Source of the DNA: Bin5 sp009843665
Lineage (GTDB): Bacteria > Chloroflexota > Anaerolineae > Caldilineales > Caldilineaceae
Direction of reading: 5' to 3'
DNA: 64,000 bases
NCBI GenBank assembly: GCA_965220285.1
Contig: OZ244818.1
Location: forward strand, 4,774,001-4,838,000
The notes below the pieces were generated by a model that saw only the letters and a program-made list of their open reading frames with translations, ran no database searches and was not told where the DNA came from. Below, piece by piece: positions 9,386 to 17,932 of this stretch; position 1 is the first letter of the stretch, and the number at the start of each line of letters is the position of its first letter. The translations under genes were made by a program, and so were the position numbers.

Positions 9386-9664
9386 TGGTTCATCTCCTTT
9401 GGGCACGCTTACCGGGTTCGCGCTTTTCGGGATCGTAGGCATTGGCTCGTTCTGGCCGCAATAGTAGCAGTTCGGTCGTCTGCAGCGGACACACATGAAG
9501 CCGCCGCAGTTGCGATACGTTCATTGCTTTGTCATTCAACTGCATTAGTCACCGGATCTAACTCTGGCGACGTGGAGGGTGATTACGCCTCCTTGCCGCA
9601 TAGTTTACCGAAACTAGAGTGGATGACGCAACAACTACTCCGGGCTCAACCGCAGTTCTGCGCC
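9386..9664. other. Intergenic region before the dioxygenase pair
   Basis: About 280 bases between the dioxygenase copy 2 start and the end of the nucleotidyltransferase gene. It contains the AAGGAG ribosome site of the dioxygenase. I see no RNA gene or convincing promoter here; short open frames on both strands look accidental. Confidence 0.4.
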
Positions 9665-10549
9665 TCAAGTCTTCGGGCCTCGTGGACTTCCATCAGCCGC
9701 CACTACAAAGGTTGCCATTTCTCGTCGAATTCGTCGCACCGTGGCTTCGATGAGGAGGAAGTCGTCCTGGGGCAATGATTCCTTCAAGAGCGAGAAGGTC
9801 TCGCAGTAAAGCAACAGGCCGGACGTTACTTCTTCGCGCAGTGAAAAGGAGTCGCCTTCGGCCCCATCCGCTATGCCAAAGGCCTGGTGCAAGAGCTTGG
9901 CCCACCTGGTCTCTGGACCGACTACGCTGACAACATCACTGAAGAAAGTGTTATCGCTTGTAGCGAATACGCCCCTGTGCAACCGCATCACCCAGGCAAG
10001 TCCCCAGGACAAACCGAAGCGGGCGTTCAGCAGGCGCCCAACGTCATTGCGCCCCAGTCCTTCCAGCCCTTTTTGAGCCTCTTCGATCCAGCCTACCATC
10101 TCCTTGCCTGCCAACCGGTCAGCTTTTTCCTGATGTGCCTTCGTCCACCTGAACTCCCTCGCGCGCCGCTGAATGTTAGCAAATGTTCCATTCGGATCCC
10201 ACAGGGCGCGTCCATCGCGCAGACCGACAATGATATTGATTGCTTGTCCTGGTTCGGCAAACCAACTTTCTACCTGTCCCGGTGTAACGGTGCTTCGGAC
10301 CACCAACCAGGATTGAGGACGACTCGGTGCCTGAGCGTTGCCTTCCCGAACACCAGTGTCTTCGCCATCGCCGACCAGAAAGGTCCGGGCTTCCTCATCG
10401 TGCTTGTTGTCGTTCACAAAGCGCACGATATCCACGTCGCTATGGGGTCCGGCATCGCCGCGTGCGTAACTCCCCAGTAGGGCGAAGGCTACAGTTTGTG
10501 CGGTCTTCCAATCTTCCAGGCAGGTGGGAAGTTTAGCGGGGAGGTCCAT
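9665..10549 (-). CDS. Nucleotidyltransferase-domain protein (MNT/aminoglycoside adenylyltransferase-like)
   Basis: 294 residues. The Pol-beta-type nucleotidyltransferase motif G-S-(x)n-D-x-D is intact as LLGSYARGDAG followed by S-D-V-D-I near residues 25-42. The remaining 250 residues are helical and lack a motif I recognise. Proteins of this size with a kanamycin-nucleotidyltransferase-like N-terminus transfer AMP or another nucleotide to small molecules or proteins. It begins 13 bases after the sulfatase stop codon, so the two are probably one transcript. No HEPN partner is adjacent, which argues against the MNT-HEPN toxin pair. Confidence 0.75.
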   Translation of the reverse strand: MDLPAKLPTCLEDWKTAQTVAFALLGSYARGDAGPHSDVDIVRFVNDNKHDEEARTFLVGDGEDTGVREGNAQAPSRPQSWLVVRSTVTPGQVESWFAEPGQAINIIVGLRDGRALWDPNGTFANIQRRAREFRWTKAHQEKADRLAGKEMVGWIEEAQKGLEGLGRNDVGRLLNARFGLSWGLAWVMRLHRGVFATSDNTFFSDVVSVVGPETRWAKLLHQAFGIADGAEGDSFSLREEVTSGLLLYCETFSLLKESLPQDDFLLIEATVRRIRREMATFVVAADGSPRGPKT

Positions 10550-10562
10550 GTGGCTGTTCCGG

Positions 10563-11987
10563 TTACGGTTCGTATCGTCGCACCAAACCCTGCCAGACGG
10601 GTGCCAACCTGCCTCTCTGATTGCGACTACCTACGTCCAGTGCCGGTCCTTCCACGGGCGCGCCGTGTTCCATCAGGACGTCGAAATAGGGTTCGCGGCT
10701 GTCTGCCAGGAACTGCAGCAGCTTATCGCGCATTTCTGCACAGGTCTTCGGGTCCGTTTCGGCGAGGTTTATCATCTCGAAAGGATCGTTCTCGAGGTCA
10801 AAGAGCCGTTCGTGGCCCGTCTCATAGAAAGCGTACTTCCAGCGAGAGGTTACCAGACCGCGCCAGTCCAGAAAATCCAGACTCCAGCGGGGGTTGCCTG
10901 ACATTTCGATCAAGACTGCCTCCGGCCCGGCAAAGTCCTGCTGCCCTCGCAACGCTTCGGTAAAGTCGAGCCCTTGACTGTGGCCAGGAATGTCCAGTCC
11001 CAGCAGACCGAGCGTGGTGGGGAAGAGGTCGACGAGACTGAAAAGGAGGCCGTCTTTCCTTCCCTGTGCCGGAATCTGCTCGGGCCAGTGAAATACGGCG
11101 GGGATGCGGACTGAGTTTTCGTGGGGATTCTCCTTGCGATTGATAGCCCCGTGCGTTCCCATATAGTCTCCGTGATCGGAGAAGTAGACCGTCAATCGGT
11201 TGCTTTTGAACTCCGGCAGGCCGTCAAGCGCTTCCCTCAGGCGGCCGATATTCCAGTCCAGGTTCTCGACCATGGCGTAGTAGGTAGCGAGTTGGGCCCG
11301 CATCTCCGGCGAGTCGGCAAAGCTGGGCGGCGTCTCCAGCGCGGCAGGGTCAAATCGCTCGAACGACTCAGGAGCTTCGAGGGGAAAGTGGGGCGGTTCT
11401 ACGCTGAGAACAAGGAAAAGCGGCTCGTCACGATCGTAGGACTCCAAATAGTCGATGGCCAGATCGGTGAGAAAGTCCGTCTGATAGCCGTCCATCTTAC
11501 GCGGATTGGCCTCGTCTTCGTGATAATAGAAGCCCTTGAATGGGGCGTTGTTGATCTCGAAGCCGTACCAGTCCTGGAAGCCGGCCCGATGGTATTCCGG
11601 TGTGCGGTGAGGCCAGCGCGTGTACTCCTCCCTTTCCGCCCTCACGACTGGCGGCTCCTGATCCTGCACCACACCGCAGTGCCACTTGCCAAAGTAGGCA
11701 GTGTGGTATCCGGCTGCCCTAAGAGCCGTTGCGGTGCTCGGCGCCCCTGCCTTGTATACATCGAAGAAGTACTGCACGGGGCCGGAATGTGCATGCCGAC
11801 CCGAAAAGATCGTGCCCCGTGAAGGCGTGCAAATCGGGCAGTTTGCGTAGGCTCGATCGAAGCTCACCCCTTCGGCAGCCAGACGGTCCATGTTAGGCGT
11901 GCGTACATTGGCATCGCCCATGTGGCTCATGGCGCCGCCAAAGTGCTCGTCGGACAGTATGTAGATTACATGGGGCTGACGAGGCAT
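10563..11987 (-). CDS. Type I sulfatase (arylsulfatase/alkaline phosphatase superfamily)
   Basis: 474 residues, ATG preceded by AAGGAG. The formylglycine site C-x-P-S-R is C53-T-P-S-R57, followed by G-T-I-F-S-G-R, the classic sulfatase signature. Metal ligands D13-E14 (SDEH) near the start and D-H in YFSDHGDYMG near 270. No signal peptide is visible, so it may act in the cytoplasm or leave by another route. It would remove sulfate from a sugar or aryl ester. A formylglycine-generating enzyme is not in this window. The nucleotidyltransferase gene follows directly. Confidence 0.93.
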   Translation of the reverse strand: MPRQPHVIYILSDEHFGGAMSHMGDANVRTPNMDRLAAEGVSFDRAYANCPICTPSRGTIFSGRHAHSGPVQYFFDVYKAGAPSTATALRAAGYHTAYFGKWHCGVVQDQEPPVVRAEREEYTRWPHRTPEYHRAGFQDWYGFEINNAPFKGFYYHEDEANPRKMDGYQTDFLTDLAIDYLESYDRDEPLFLVLSVEPPHFPLEAPESFERFDPAALETPPSFADSPEMRAQLATYYAMVENLDWNIGRLREALDGLPEFKSNRLTVYFSDHGDYMGTHGAINRKENPHENSVRIPAVFHWPEQIPAQGRKDGLLFSLVDLFPTTLGLLGLDIPGHSQGLDFTEALRGQQDFAGPEAVLIEMSGNPRWSLDFLDWRGLVTSRWKYAFYETGHERLFDLENDPFEMINLAETDPKTCAEMRDKLLQFLADSREPYFDVLMEHGAPVEGPALDVGSRNQRGRLAPVWQGLVRRYEP

Positions 11988-12072
11988 TTCGGCTCCTTGT
12001 AGGGCGGGAAAATCAAGATAAGTGGGTGCAAGTCTTTTCGTCCGCTAACGTGGACAAGGGACGCGCTGACGA

Positions 12073-12849
12073 TCAGACGTTGCACAGTTCGAAGGCTTGG
12101 CGAAGCGCAGAGACTACATCACCTCGCGGGTGAAATTCGTGGCCGACGTAGCCGGCGTAGCCTGCGCCGCTGAGAGCCCGGCAAATGCCGCGGTAGTTCA
12201 GTTCCTGGTTGTCATCCAGCTCGTTCCGGCCCGGGTTGCCTGCAGTATGGACGTGGCCAATGGCGTCCAGATTTTCCGTCATCGTGCGGATCACATCACC
12301 TTCCATAATCTGCATATGGTAGATGTCATAGAGGAGTTTGACGTTGGGGCTGTCTACCTGTTGCATTACAGCCAGCCCCCAGGCACTGTGATCACACTGG
12401 TAGCCTGCATGGTTCACCTTGGAGTTGAGCAGTTCCAAATTGAGATTGACTCCTCTGGCCTCGGCATGCGGGGCAGCGCGGCGTAAACCGGCGGCTGTGT
12501 TGGAGATTGCCTCCTCATCACTCATTCCCGGTATGCGGTTTCCGCTGAAACATATCAGTCCGTTTACGCCATTGGCGGCCGCTACGTCAATCGACTCGTG
12601 CAACTCAGCCGCGATCCTGTCATGGTTGGCAGGATTGTTGAGACCGTCCGGGAGCGAGTCATGCCCGCTGAAACTGACCACGCGAAGACCGTGGCCGGCG
12701 GCGGCCTCGCAGAAGCCAATGAAGTCGTCGCCTCGTCCCCAGATTTCTATCGCTGGGTAGCCGATGTCGGCGATCTCCAAGAAGAGTTGGTCCTGTGACA
12801 TGGTACCTTGGGGAAAGATCGGGATACAGACTGACTGTTTGATGGGCAT
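12073..12849 (-). CDS. Xylose-isomerase-like TIM barrel protein (hydroxypyruvate isomerase-like)
   Basis: 258 residues from ATG 12849, which has GAGGA eight bases upstream; an in-frame GTG at 12864 is the alternative. The sequence follows the sugar-phosphate isomerase/epimerase fold: metal-ligand residues E in LNLELLNS, D and H in LLYDIYHMQ, H in GHVHTAGNPGRNE, and E in GHEFHP. The last two segments strongly resemble hydroxypyruvate isomerase (Hyi). It lies in a minus-strand run between the sulfatase and hisG. Function as a hydroxypyruvate or ketose isomerase is likely but unproven. Confidence 0.85.
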   Translation of the reverse strand: MPIKQSVCIPIFPQGTMSQDQLFLEIADIGYPAIEIWGRGDDFIGFCEAAAGHGLRVVSFSGHDSLPDGLNNPANHDRIAAELHESIDVAAANGVNGLICFSGNRIPGMSDEEAISNTAAGLRRAAPHAEARGVNLNLELLNSKVNHAGYQCDHSAWGLAVMQQVDSPNVKLLYDIYHMQIMEGDVIRTMTENLDAIGHVHTAGNPGRNELDDNQELNYRGICRALSGAGYAGYVGHEFHPRGDVVSALRQAFELCNV

Positions 12850-12894
12850 AGGACCATTCCTCACTTGCAGGAGCGAACTCTTTTCAGTCGAAAA

Positions 12895-13767
12895 TCAATA
12901 GATCACTTTATTTAGCGGATATTCGATTATACCTGTGGCGCCTGCCTGCTTCAGATCGGGGATCAGGTCGCGAACGATTGTCTCGTCGATGATCACCTCT
13001 AGAGCGACCCAGTCCGGGTCCGTCTGGTTTGTGATCGACGGCGTGTGCAGCGCCGGAAGTTGAGCGGTGATCGCTTCCAAAGAGGTTCGGGGCAGGTTCA
13101 TTTTGAGGCCGACCTTGGCGCCGGCTTGCAGCGCTCCTTTGAGAAGCATTGACAGGTTCATTATCTTCTGGCGCTTCCACGCATCGGCCCACGCGTCATG
13201 ATTGGCGATTAGCTTTGTCGTGGATTCGGCGACGGTGTCTACAATGCGCAGACGATTCGCCCGCAGCGAGGAGCCGGTCTCTGTGCCTTCCACTACGGCA
13301 TCGACCAGCAGCGGCGCCTTGACCTCGGTCGCACCCCAAGAGTACTCGACTTCGGCTTCGACCCCGTGACGTTCCAGGTAGCGGCGCGTAACCTGAACAA
13401 GCTCGGTTGCGATTCTCTTGCCCTTCAGATCCTGAGGTCTGTGGATATCGGAATCGTCCGGCACCGCCAGAACCCAGCGGTAGGCTTGGTTGGTGGCCTT
13501 GCTGTAGACCAGGTCCTCCACTTCGAGTACATCAGCCTCGTTCTCCTGTACCCAGTCCTTGCCGGTAAGACCGACATCGAGTACGCCCCTTTCGACGTAG
13601 CGCGCTATTTCCTGGGCGCGAAACATAAGGCAGCCAATTTCCGGATCGTCAATGTATGGCGCGTAGGAGCGGCCGCGTACATATACCTGATAACCGGCTT
13701 TGGCAAACAGAGCTATGGTTGATTCCTGCAGGCTGCCCTTTGGAATTCCAAGTGTCAAACGACTCAT
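12895..13767 (-). CDS. hisG: ATP phosphoribosyltransferase (long-form HisG-like)
   Basis: 290 residues from ATG 13767 (GAGG upstream; a TTG at 13779 is in frame). Order of domains matches long-form HisG: LTLGIPKGSL at the start, periplasmic-binding-like catalytic lobes, and a C-terminal regulatory ACT-like domain ending in VIYPLNK-type residues. The PRPP loop, usually D-x-x-S-T-G-x-T-L, reads E-G-T-E-T-G-S-S-L near residue 165, so the leading Asp is Glu and the Ser is Glu. Catalyses the first step of histidine synthesis in normal relatives. Only hisG and hisI are found here, without the remainder of a his operon. Confidence 0.85.
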   Translation of the reverse strand: MSRLTLGIPKGSLQESTIALFAKAGYQVYVRGRSYAPYIDDPEIGCLMFRAQEIARYVERGVLDVGLTGKDWVQENEADVLEVEDLVYSKATNQAYRWVLAVPDDSDIHRPQDLKGKRIATELVQVTRRYLERHGVEAEVEYSWGATEVKAPLLVDAVVEGTETGSSLRANRLRIVDTVAESTTKLIANHDAWADAWKRQKIMNLSMLLKGALQAGAKVGLKMNLPRTSLEAITAQLPALHTPSITNQTDPDWVALEVIIDETIVRDLIPDLKQAGATGIIEYPLNKVIY

Positions 13768-13851
13768 TATGATCCTCAATCAAAGTGTGGGTTCAGACTT
13801 CAGCGGTGTCGGATCGAGCTCTGAAAGAAGCAAAAAGCTCCTTCCGTTGGG

Positions 13852-14331
13852 TCATAAAAACGAAAGCCGCCACGACTGGGCATTCCCCTCTTCGGGTCCG
13901 GCAGTTTCGCTGACGGGGCGCTCGATGCGTCGATAGTAGCAGCCGGTACGTGCCTGGCCGTCCGCATCCTTGGTGTGGCAGGCTCCCGCGCCCAAAGGGC
14001 GTACAAGATATAGCAGCGAATTCTGTTCGCAATTGACGAGCACGTCGACCAGCTCCAGCATGTCGCCTGAGGTCGCGCCTTTCACCCACAACTCGTTGCG
14101 GGAAGTACTCCAAAAGGCGGCAACGCCATGGGTGAGAGTGTAGGACAGAGCTTCCCGGTTGACGTAGGCTACGATCAGGACTTCCTTTGTTTCATAGTCC
14201 TGTACAGCTACTGGGATGACGGCGGCATCTCCTCTGCCAATGTCTTGTAACTTGCCGTAGTCCAGCCTCAGTTCGAACCCCTCCTCCAGGGCGGAGGACA
14301 GAGTGGTGACGTTCTTGTCAGATCTGTTCAT
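13852..14331 (-). CDS. hisI: Phosphoribosyl-AMP cyclohydrolase-like protein (HisI variant)
   Basis: 159 residues. Aligns along its length with HisI: VLIVAYVNREAL, W-S-T-S-R-N-E-L-W, K-G-A-T-S-G and the zinc cysteines in N-C-E, G-A-C-H-T and G-C-Y-Y-R. The magnesium motif of HisI, D-C-D-x-D, is N-C-E-Q-N here, so all three Asp ligands are replaced (N, E, N). An N-terminal extension of about 30 residues precedes the domain and a tail of about 20 follows. It stands 84 bases upstream of hisG in the same direction. Normal cyclohydrolase activity is therefore uncertain; it may be a variant subfamily. Confidence 0.8.
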   Translation of the reverse strand: MNRSDKNVTTLSSALEEGFELRLDYGKLQDIGRGDAAVIPVAVQDYETKEVLIVAYVNREALSYTLTHGVAAFWSTSRNELWVKGATSGDMLELVDVLVNCEQNSLLYLVRPLGAGACHTKDADGQARTGCYYRRIERPVSETAGPEEGNAQSWRLSFL

Positions 14332-14377
14332 GGGGTTTCTCTGTCGGAAATGTTGTTGTTGTCAGTGTCATTCGAGC

Positions 14378-14782
14378 TCAATCCAGTGCCCCTCCCCATA
14401 CCTCCATGTCTACCTCCACGTCAGCACGGTTGAGAACGTCATCCAAGAGAAGGTGGGCGTCGGGCAGGTCTTCGATTCTTTCAGCCACCAAGATGAGATC
14501 TGCGAGCGTAGCGTCGGTGACGTAGGCCTTTTCGAAGATCTTCCGCGGTTTCAGCCAGTAGCCGCCGGCCGCCAGCTTGCCCCACTTCGTGAGCAGATAG
14601 AGGATCACGTAGTCGCGTCCGCTACTGCTGGTGTCAACGATTCGCGAACCGCTGACACTGATTGGGTAGAGAAACTCGATTCCGGAGCGCGTACGCTCCG
14701 CCCGAAAGTATCGAATCTTGGACGTGCGGGCAAAGCGGTAGATCGCCTTCTGAATCAGCCCACCTTGAGATGCTTCCTCCAT
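14378..14782 (-). CDS. Hypothetical protein, upstream of hisI/hisG
   Basis: 134 residues with a good ribosome site (AAGGAGAGGG directly before ATG). I do not recognise a family. The protein is soluble, with a basic first third (A-R-T-S-K-I-R-Y-F-R) and an acidic C-terminus rich in D and E. The middle has a Y-V-I-L-Y-L-L-T-K-W segment and could form a mixed alpha/beta fold. It ends 46 bases before hisI on the same strand and could be cotranscribed with hisI and hisG, which makes it a candidate partner of those two variant enzymes. Confidence 0.6.
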   Translation of the reverse strand: MEEASQGGLIQKAIYRFARTSKIRYFRAERTRSGIEFLYPISVSGSRIVDTSSSGRDYVILYLLTKWGKLAAGGYWLKPRKIFEKAYVTDATLADLILVAERIEDLPDAHLLLDDVLNRADVEVDMEVWGGALD

Positions 14783-15336
14783 CCCTCTCCTTCGGCGCCA
14801 GGAGTAACCGTCTCGTTGCCTCGTAGCCTAGCAGCCTTACCGCATCTTGTCCAGATGCGCATCCTTTCGTCTCAATTCAACTAAGTAAGAAACGGTTGGG
14901 ACTCCTTGAATCCCATTGACCTGCTGCCGGAGCCATCATAGCGACGTAAGGGACTCGACCGGGCTATTTCAGTCAGTCTGAGGGAATTCTGACCGTTAGA
15001 AAGGTTCCTGCAGTCGATTGGCACGTTCAACCAGCAGACCGCCAGCTATTCACAACGGGCGTTTCGGTCAAGTCGATGACATTCCGACCTGCGCGTAGAG
15101 GATTTCTGGGCAACCGCCGTACCCTTGACAACAGCAAGCAGCGTTGTTACTATCCTTGACACTTACCAGATGCGAACCAACCGAGGCCAAGAGGCAAATC
15201 GTCGGAGATGCAGTAGGGCGCGAGCCGCCAGCCGTTCTGAGTCAGGTGCAGGTATGGCTGTTGAGAGGGGGGTCAGCGTCCCAAGCCAGGGTCTTCAGTG
15301 ACGAGCAATACGAGACCAACAGGAGGCGATTGCAAG
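14783..15336. other. Divergent intergenic region with a strong promoter for the MscS gene
   Basis: About 550 bases between a minus-strand and a plus-strand gene. A plus-strand promoter is seen near 15125-15153 (entered separately). No RNA gene or repeat was recognised; short open frames in it have no ribosome site and no family resemblance. Confidence 0.4.
15125..15153 (+). promoter_or_regulatory. Sigma70-type promoter upstream of mscS-like gene
   Basis: TTGACA at 15125-15130 and TACTAT at 15148-15153 are separated by exactly 17 bases, close to the consensus. Transcription would start near 15160, giving a leader of about 175 bases before the channel gene at 15337. The long leader might hold post-transcriptional control, but I see no clear riboswitch fold. 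Confidence 0.6.
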
Positions 15337-15945
15337 ATGTTAGACAGCACAGGTCAGCCCACATCCACTTCTTCGACGACCGGGCCACTGGTTTCGACAG
15401 TACTGGCTCTAGTTGGTCTTCTGGCAATACTCTCATTTACTTCAAGATTGGAAGACTATGAATTCTTTGGCTTTCTGGTGCCGTACGAGAACGCCATCTC
15501 AGTAGTCATAGTCGCCTTCCTGGGGCATGTCGCAGTCCAGTCCGGAACAAAGTGGGTGTACACCATCTCCCAAAGGCGGACGTCGGAAGACGTTGCCCGA
15601 ACGCTTCGGGTCATAGCACGTCTGTTGGGATATGGGCTGATTTTCTCATTCCTGGTTTCCGTGGTGACTGACAACGCAGTTGCAGCGTTGACGATGGGAA
15701 GTTTTGCGGGTTTGGTCGCCGGCTTTGCCTCACAGACCGTCATGGGGCATACCGTAGCCGGGGTCTTCCTGGCGATATTCCGGCCTGTAGGACTGGGCGA
15801 AAACGTTACCATTGGCAGAGAAACCGGGGTCGTGGTCGATATCACGCTGATGCACATTGTGTTGGACTCAGAGGAAAAGCGAGTGCTGATACCGAGTTCA
15901 ACCGTTGTCGGCTCAATCTTGATCAAAAACAAACCGAAAGAGTGA
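15337..15945 (+). CDS. Short mechanosensitive channel (MscS) family membrane protein
   Basis: 202 residues from ATG 15337, nine bases after AGGAGG; an in-frame start at 15298 lacks such a site. Hydrophobic segments near 20-40, 55-75 and 105-125 are followed by the MscS pore helix region, seen as GSFAGLVAGFASQTVMG, and the start of the beta domain: F-R-P-V-G-L-G-E-N-V and L-I-P-S-S-T-V-V-G. The protein stops just after that point, so the C-terminal cytoplasmic vestibule domain of E. coli MscS (286 residues) is absent. It could still form a channel, as short family members exist. Confidence 0.85.
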   Translation: MLDSTGQPTSTSSTTGPLVSTVLALVGLLAILSFTSRLEDYEFFGFLVPYENAISVVIVAFLGHVAVQSGTKWVYTISQRRTSEDVARTLRVIARLLGYGLIFSFLVSVVTDNAVAALTMGSFAGLVAGFASQTVMGHTVAGVFLAIFRPVGLGENVTIGRETGVVVDITLMHIVLDSEEKRVLIPSSTVVGSILIKNKPKE

Positions 15946-16439
15946 TTGGGTACTCGCACTGAAGATCTGGCGAGAGTATAGAGGATCCAGTTTTCTTCTC
16001 GATCAGCTTGGGTGCATATGCCGCAAACGCCTTACCGGACATCATTTTCTTAGTCTCAGTGAATGACGCGACATACATCGCAGAAGACGCCAATCTGACC
16101 CGCGTTTCGCCAACTCGCGACAGCAGGATTACCTCAAGAGTCTCAACTCCAGCTCCGCCTCACACTGTACCAGTCCCTTCGAGTTAGCCAATAGCAACTG
16201 ATTGTGTGCCGCGCCGTCCAACTCTTTTCTCTATTGGGGTGTGAGACTATTCTCCTCCAGGGCTGTTGCACAGTCTTCCCGTCCAATCTGTCGATCCTGT
16301 GCACGACAGTGATTGACAGTGCAGAATCAGGGCTATACAATTCAAGTCAAAGATTGGACACCTCGTAGAAGTCAGTCCAAGTTGAACGAGAAAATCCAGT
16401 TCAAGTTTCCCATAGCCGAAAGTGGAGGTAGTTCTCCCA
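15946..16439. other. Intergenic region between mscS-like and dinB-like genes
   Basis: About 490 bases. The only supported element is the promoter at 16313-16341 for the DinB-like gene. Small open frames on both strands show no ribosome site or family resemblance. Confidence 0.4.
16313..16341 (+). promoter_or_regulatory. Sigma70-type promoter upstream of dinB-like gene
   Basis: TTGACA at 16313-16318 and TACAAT at 16336-16341 with a 17-base spacer, nearly consensus. The predicted start is near 16348, about 90 bases before the ATG at 16440. Confidence 0.65.
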
Positions 16440-16937
16440 ATGGATGTTTCAAAAACAGTTGCCTCCCAGTTCCACGCCGCCCTGTCGATGATGGAGCAGA
16501 CTGTCAGTTCCTGCCCCGAGGAACTGTGGAACGTTCCGGGACAGGCCAATCCCTTCTGGCGCGTGGCGTACCATGCGCTCTTCTACGTGGACCTCTACAT
16601 GCAACCCTCGGAAGACGAAATGACCTTGTGGGAAAATGCAAGAGACGGGTACCAATTCCTCGGTCCGACGCCGTGGCCTCCTCATGAGCAGCCCCAGGCT
16701 GATCAACCATACAGCCCCGAAGAGATTCTGGCCTACATTGAACATCTGCGCTCGTTCGTTGCCCGCACTTTACCCACGGTCGAGCTGAGCGCTCCGTCCG
16801 GATTCCACTGGCTGCCGTTCGACAAGCTGGAACTGCAGATCTACAATATTCGCCATCTGCAGCAGCACGTAGGCGACCTGAGTACTATCCTATTGACGCA
16901 AGCAGATCGTGAAATCGACTGGGTAGGCATGGGCTGA
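16440..16937 (+). CDS. DinB-like metalloenzyme family protein
   Basis: 165 residues from ATG 16440 with GGAGG eleven bases upstream; a GTG at 16422 is in frame. The DinB/YfiT four-helix bundle is indicated by a conserved N-terminal F-H-x-x-L-x-x-M, a mid-protein Y-H-A-L-F-Y-V-D segment (metal His) and a C-terminal I-R-H-L-Q-Q-H-V-G-D motif with two His. These three histidines bind a divalent metal in the family, which includes thiol-dependent transferases (for mycothiol or bacillithiol) and many uncharacterised members. It stands alone under its own promoter. Confidence 0.85.
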   Translation: MDVSKTVASQFHAALSMMEQTVSSCPEELWNVPGQANPFWRVAYHALFYVDLYMQPSEDEMTLWENARDGYQFLGPTPWPPHEQPQADQPYSPEEILAYIEHLRSFVARTLPTVELSAPSGFHWLPFDKLELQIYNIRHLQQHVGDLSTILLTQADREIDWVGMG

Positions 16938-17020
16938 GGAGGGCCGACCGTGTAGCCCATACGTTAGCTTCCTACCCGGACCGCCGCCAAACACTTGCCA
17001 CAGCATACAGGAGAGTTTCT

Positions 17021-17905
17021 ATGCACCTGTCAATGCACAATTGGATGCGTGCAGAACCGATCGATGTAACCGTCAAAAGGTTGGCCCGCTACGGTTACAA
17101 GAGCATCGAGTTAAGCGGTGAGCCTGATGTATTCGATACAAAGGAACTACGCAAGCTGCTGGCAGAGTACGGAATCGCTTGCTGGGGAGCTGTCTCACTG
17201 ATGTTTGAGGGACGGGACCTGATCCACGCCGACGAAACTGTGCGCGCCAGTTCGATCAGTTATCTCAACGATTGCATCACGATGGCGAAGGAGTTGGAAG
17301 GCTATGAGATGACAATCGTGCCTTCTCAAGTCGGCAAGGTCGCGCCGATGGATACGCCTGAACAGGAGTGGGCGTGGGCTGTCGAATGCTTGAAAGAGGT
17401 CTATGACCATGCGCAGAAGGAAGGCATACGCATTGCGCTGGAGCCGCTCAATCGCTTCGAGACTAACTTTCTCAATCGAACCGACCAAGCCATGCTCCTG
17501 GCCGAGGAGGTCGGTCCGGACTGCGGTGTCTGCATCGACACGTTTCACCTGAACATAGAAGAAGCCGACATGATCGAGGCGATAAAGAGTTCGAAGGCAC
17601 GCCTGGTCGATTTTCATGTGGCCGACAACAACCGCATGGCCTGCGGCATGGGTGCGCTCAATTGGCCGTTGATAGTGAGTACGTTGAAAGAGATCGGTTA
17701 CGACGGCGCGCTGACTGTTGAGTTCGTGGCGCCGCTTGATCGCACACCGGCAAACCCATACCAAAATGCAGTCGCGGCCGCGGAGCAGGAACTGACTGCG
17801 GAGCAACTGCAGTTCATCCAGGACCACGGCAGTGGCGTTCTTTCGGAAGAGTTCTATAGCTGGCTGGTGGAGGAAACGGCCAAGACACTGCTGCCCCTGA
17901 TCTGA
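17021..17905 (+). CDS. Sugar phosphate isomerase/epimerase (tagatose/allulose 3-epimerase-like TIM barrel)
   Basis: 294 residues, ATG preceded by AGGAG. Xylose-isomerase-like TIM barrel with metal ligands in order: E in IALEPLNRFE, D and H in VCIDTFHLN, H in LVDFHVADNNR, and E in LTVEFVAP. The E-P-L-N-R and D-T-F-H-L-N motifs are those of D-tagatose 3-epimerase/D-psicose 3-epimerase relatives. Ends 28 bases before the convergent Gfo/Idh gene of the sugar operon. Substrate is probably a ketose or its derivative; the exact one is unknown. Confidence 0.87.
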   Translation: MHLSMHNWMRAEPIDVTVKRLARYGYKSIELSGEPDVFDTKELRKLLAEYGIACWGAVSLMFEGRDLIHADETVRASSISYLNDCITMAKELEGYEMTIVPSQVGKVAPMDTPEQEWAWAVECLKEVYDHAQKEGIRIALEPLNRFETNFLNRTDQAMLLAEEVGPDCGVCIDTFHLNIEEADMIEAIKSSKARLVDFHVADNNRMACGMGALNWPLIVSTLKEIGYDGALTVEFVAPLDRTPANPYQNAVAAAEQELTAEQLQFIQDHGSGVLSEEFYSWLVEETAKTLLPLI

Positions 17906-17932
17906 GAGACGTTCGCTCCGGGTATACGGCCT

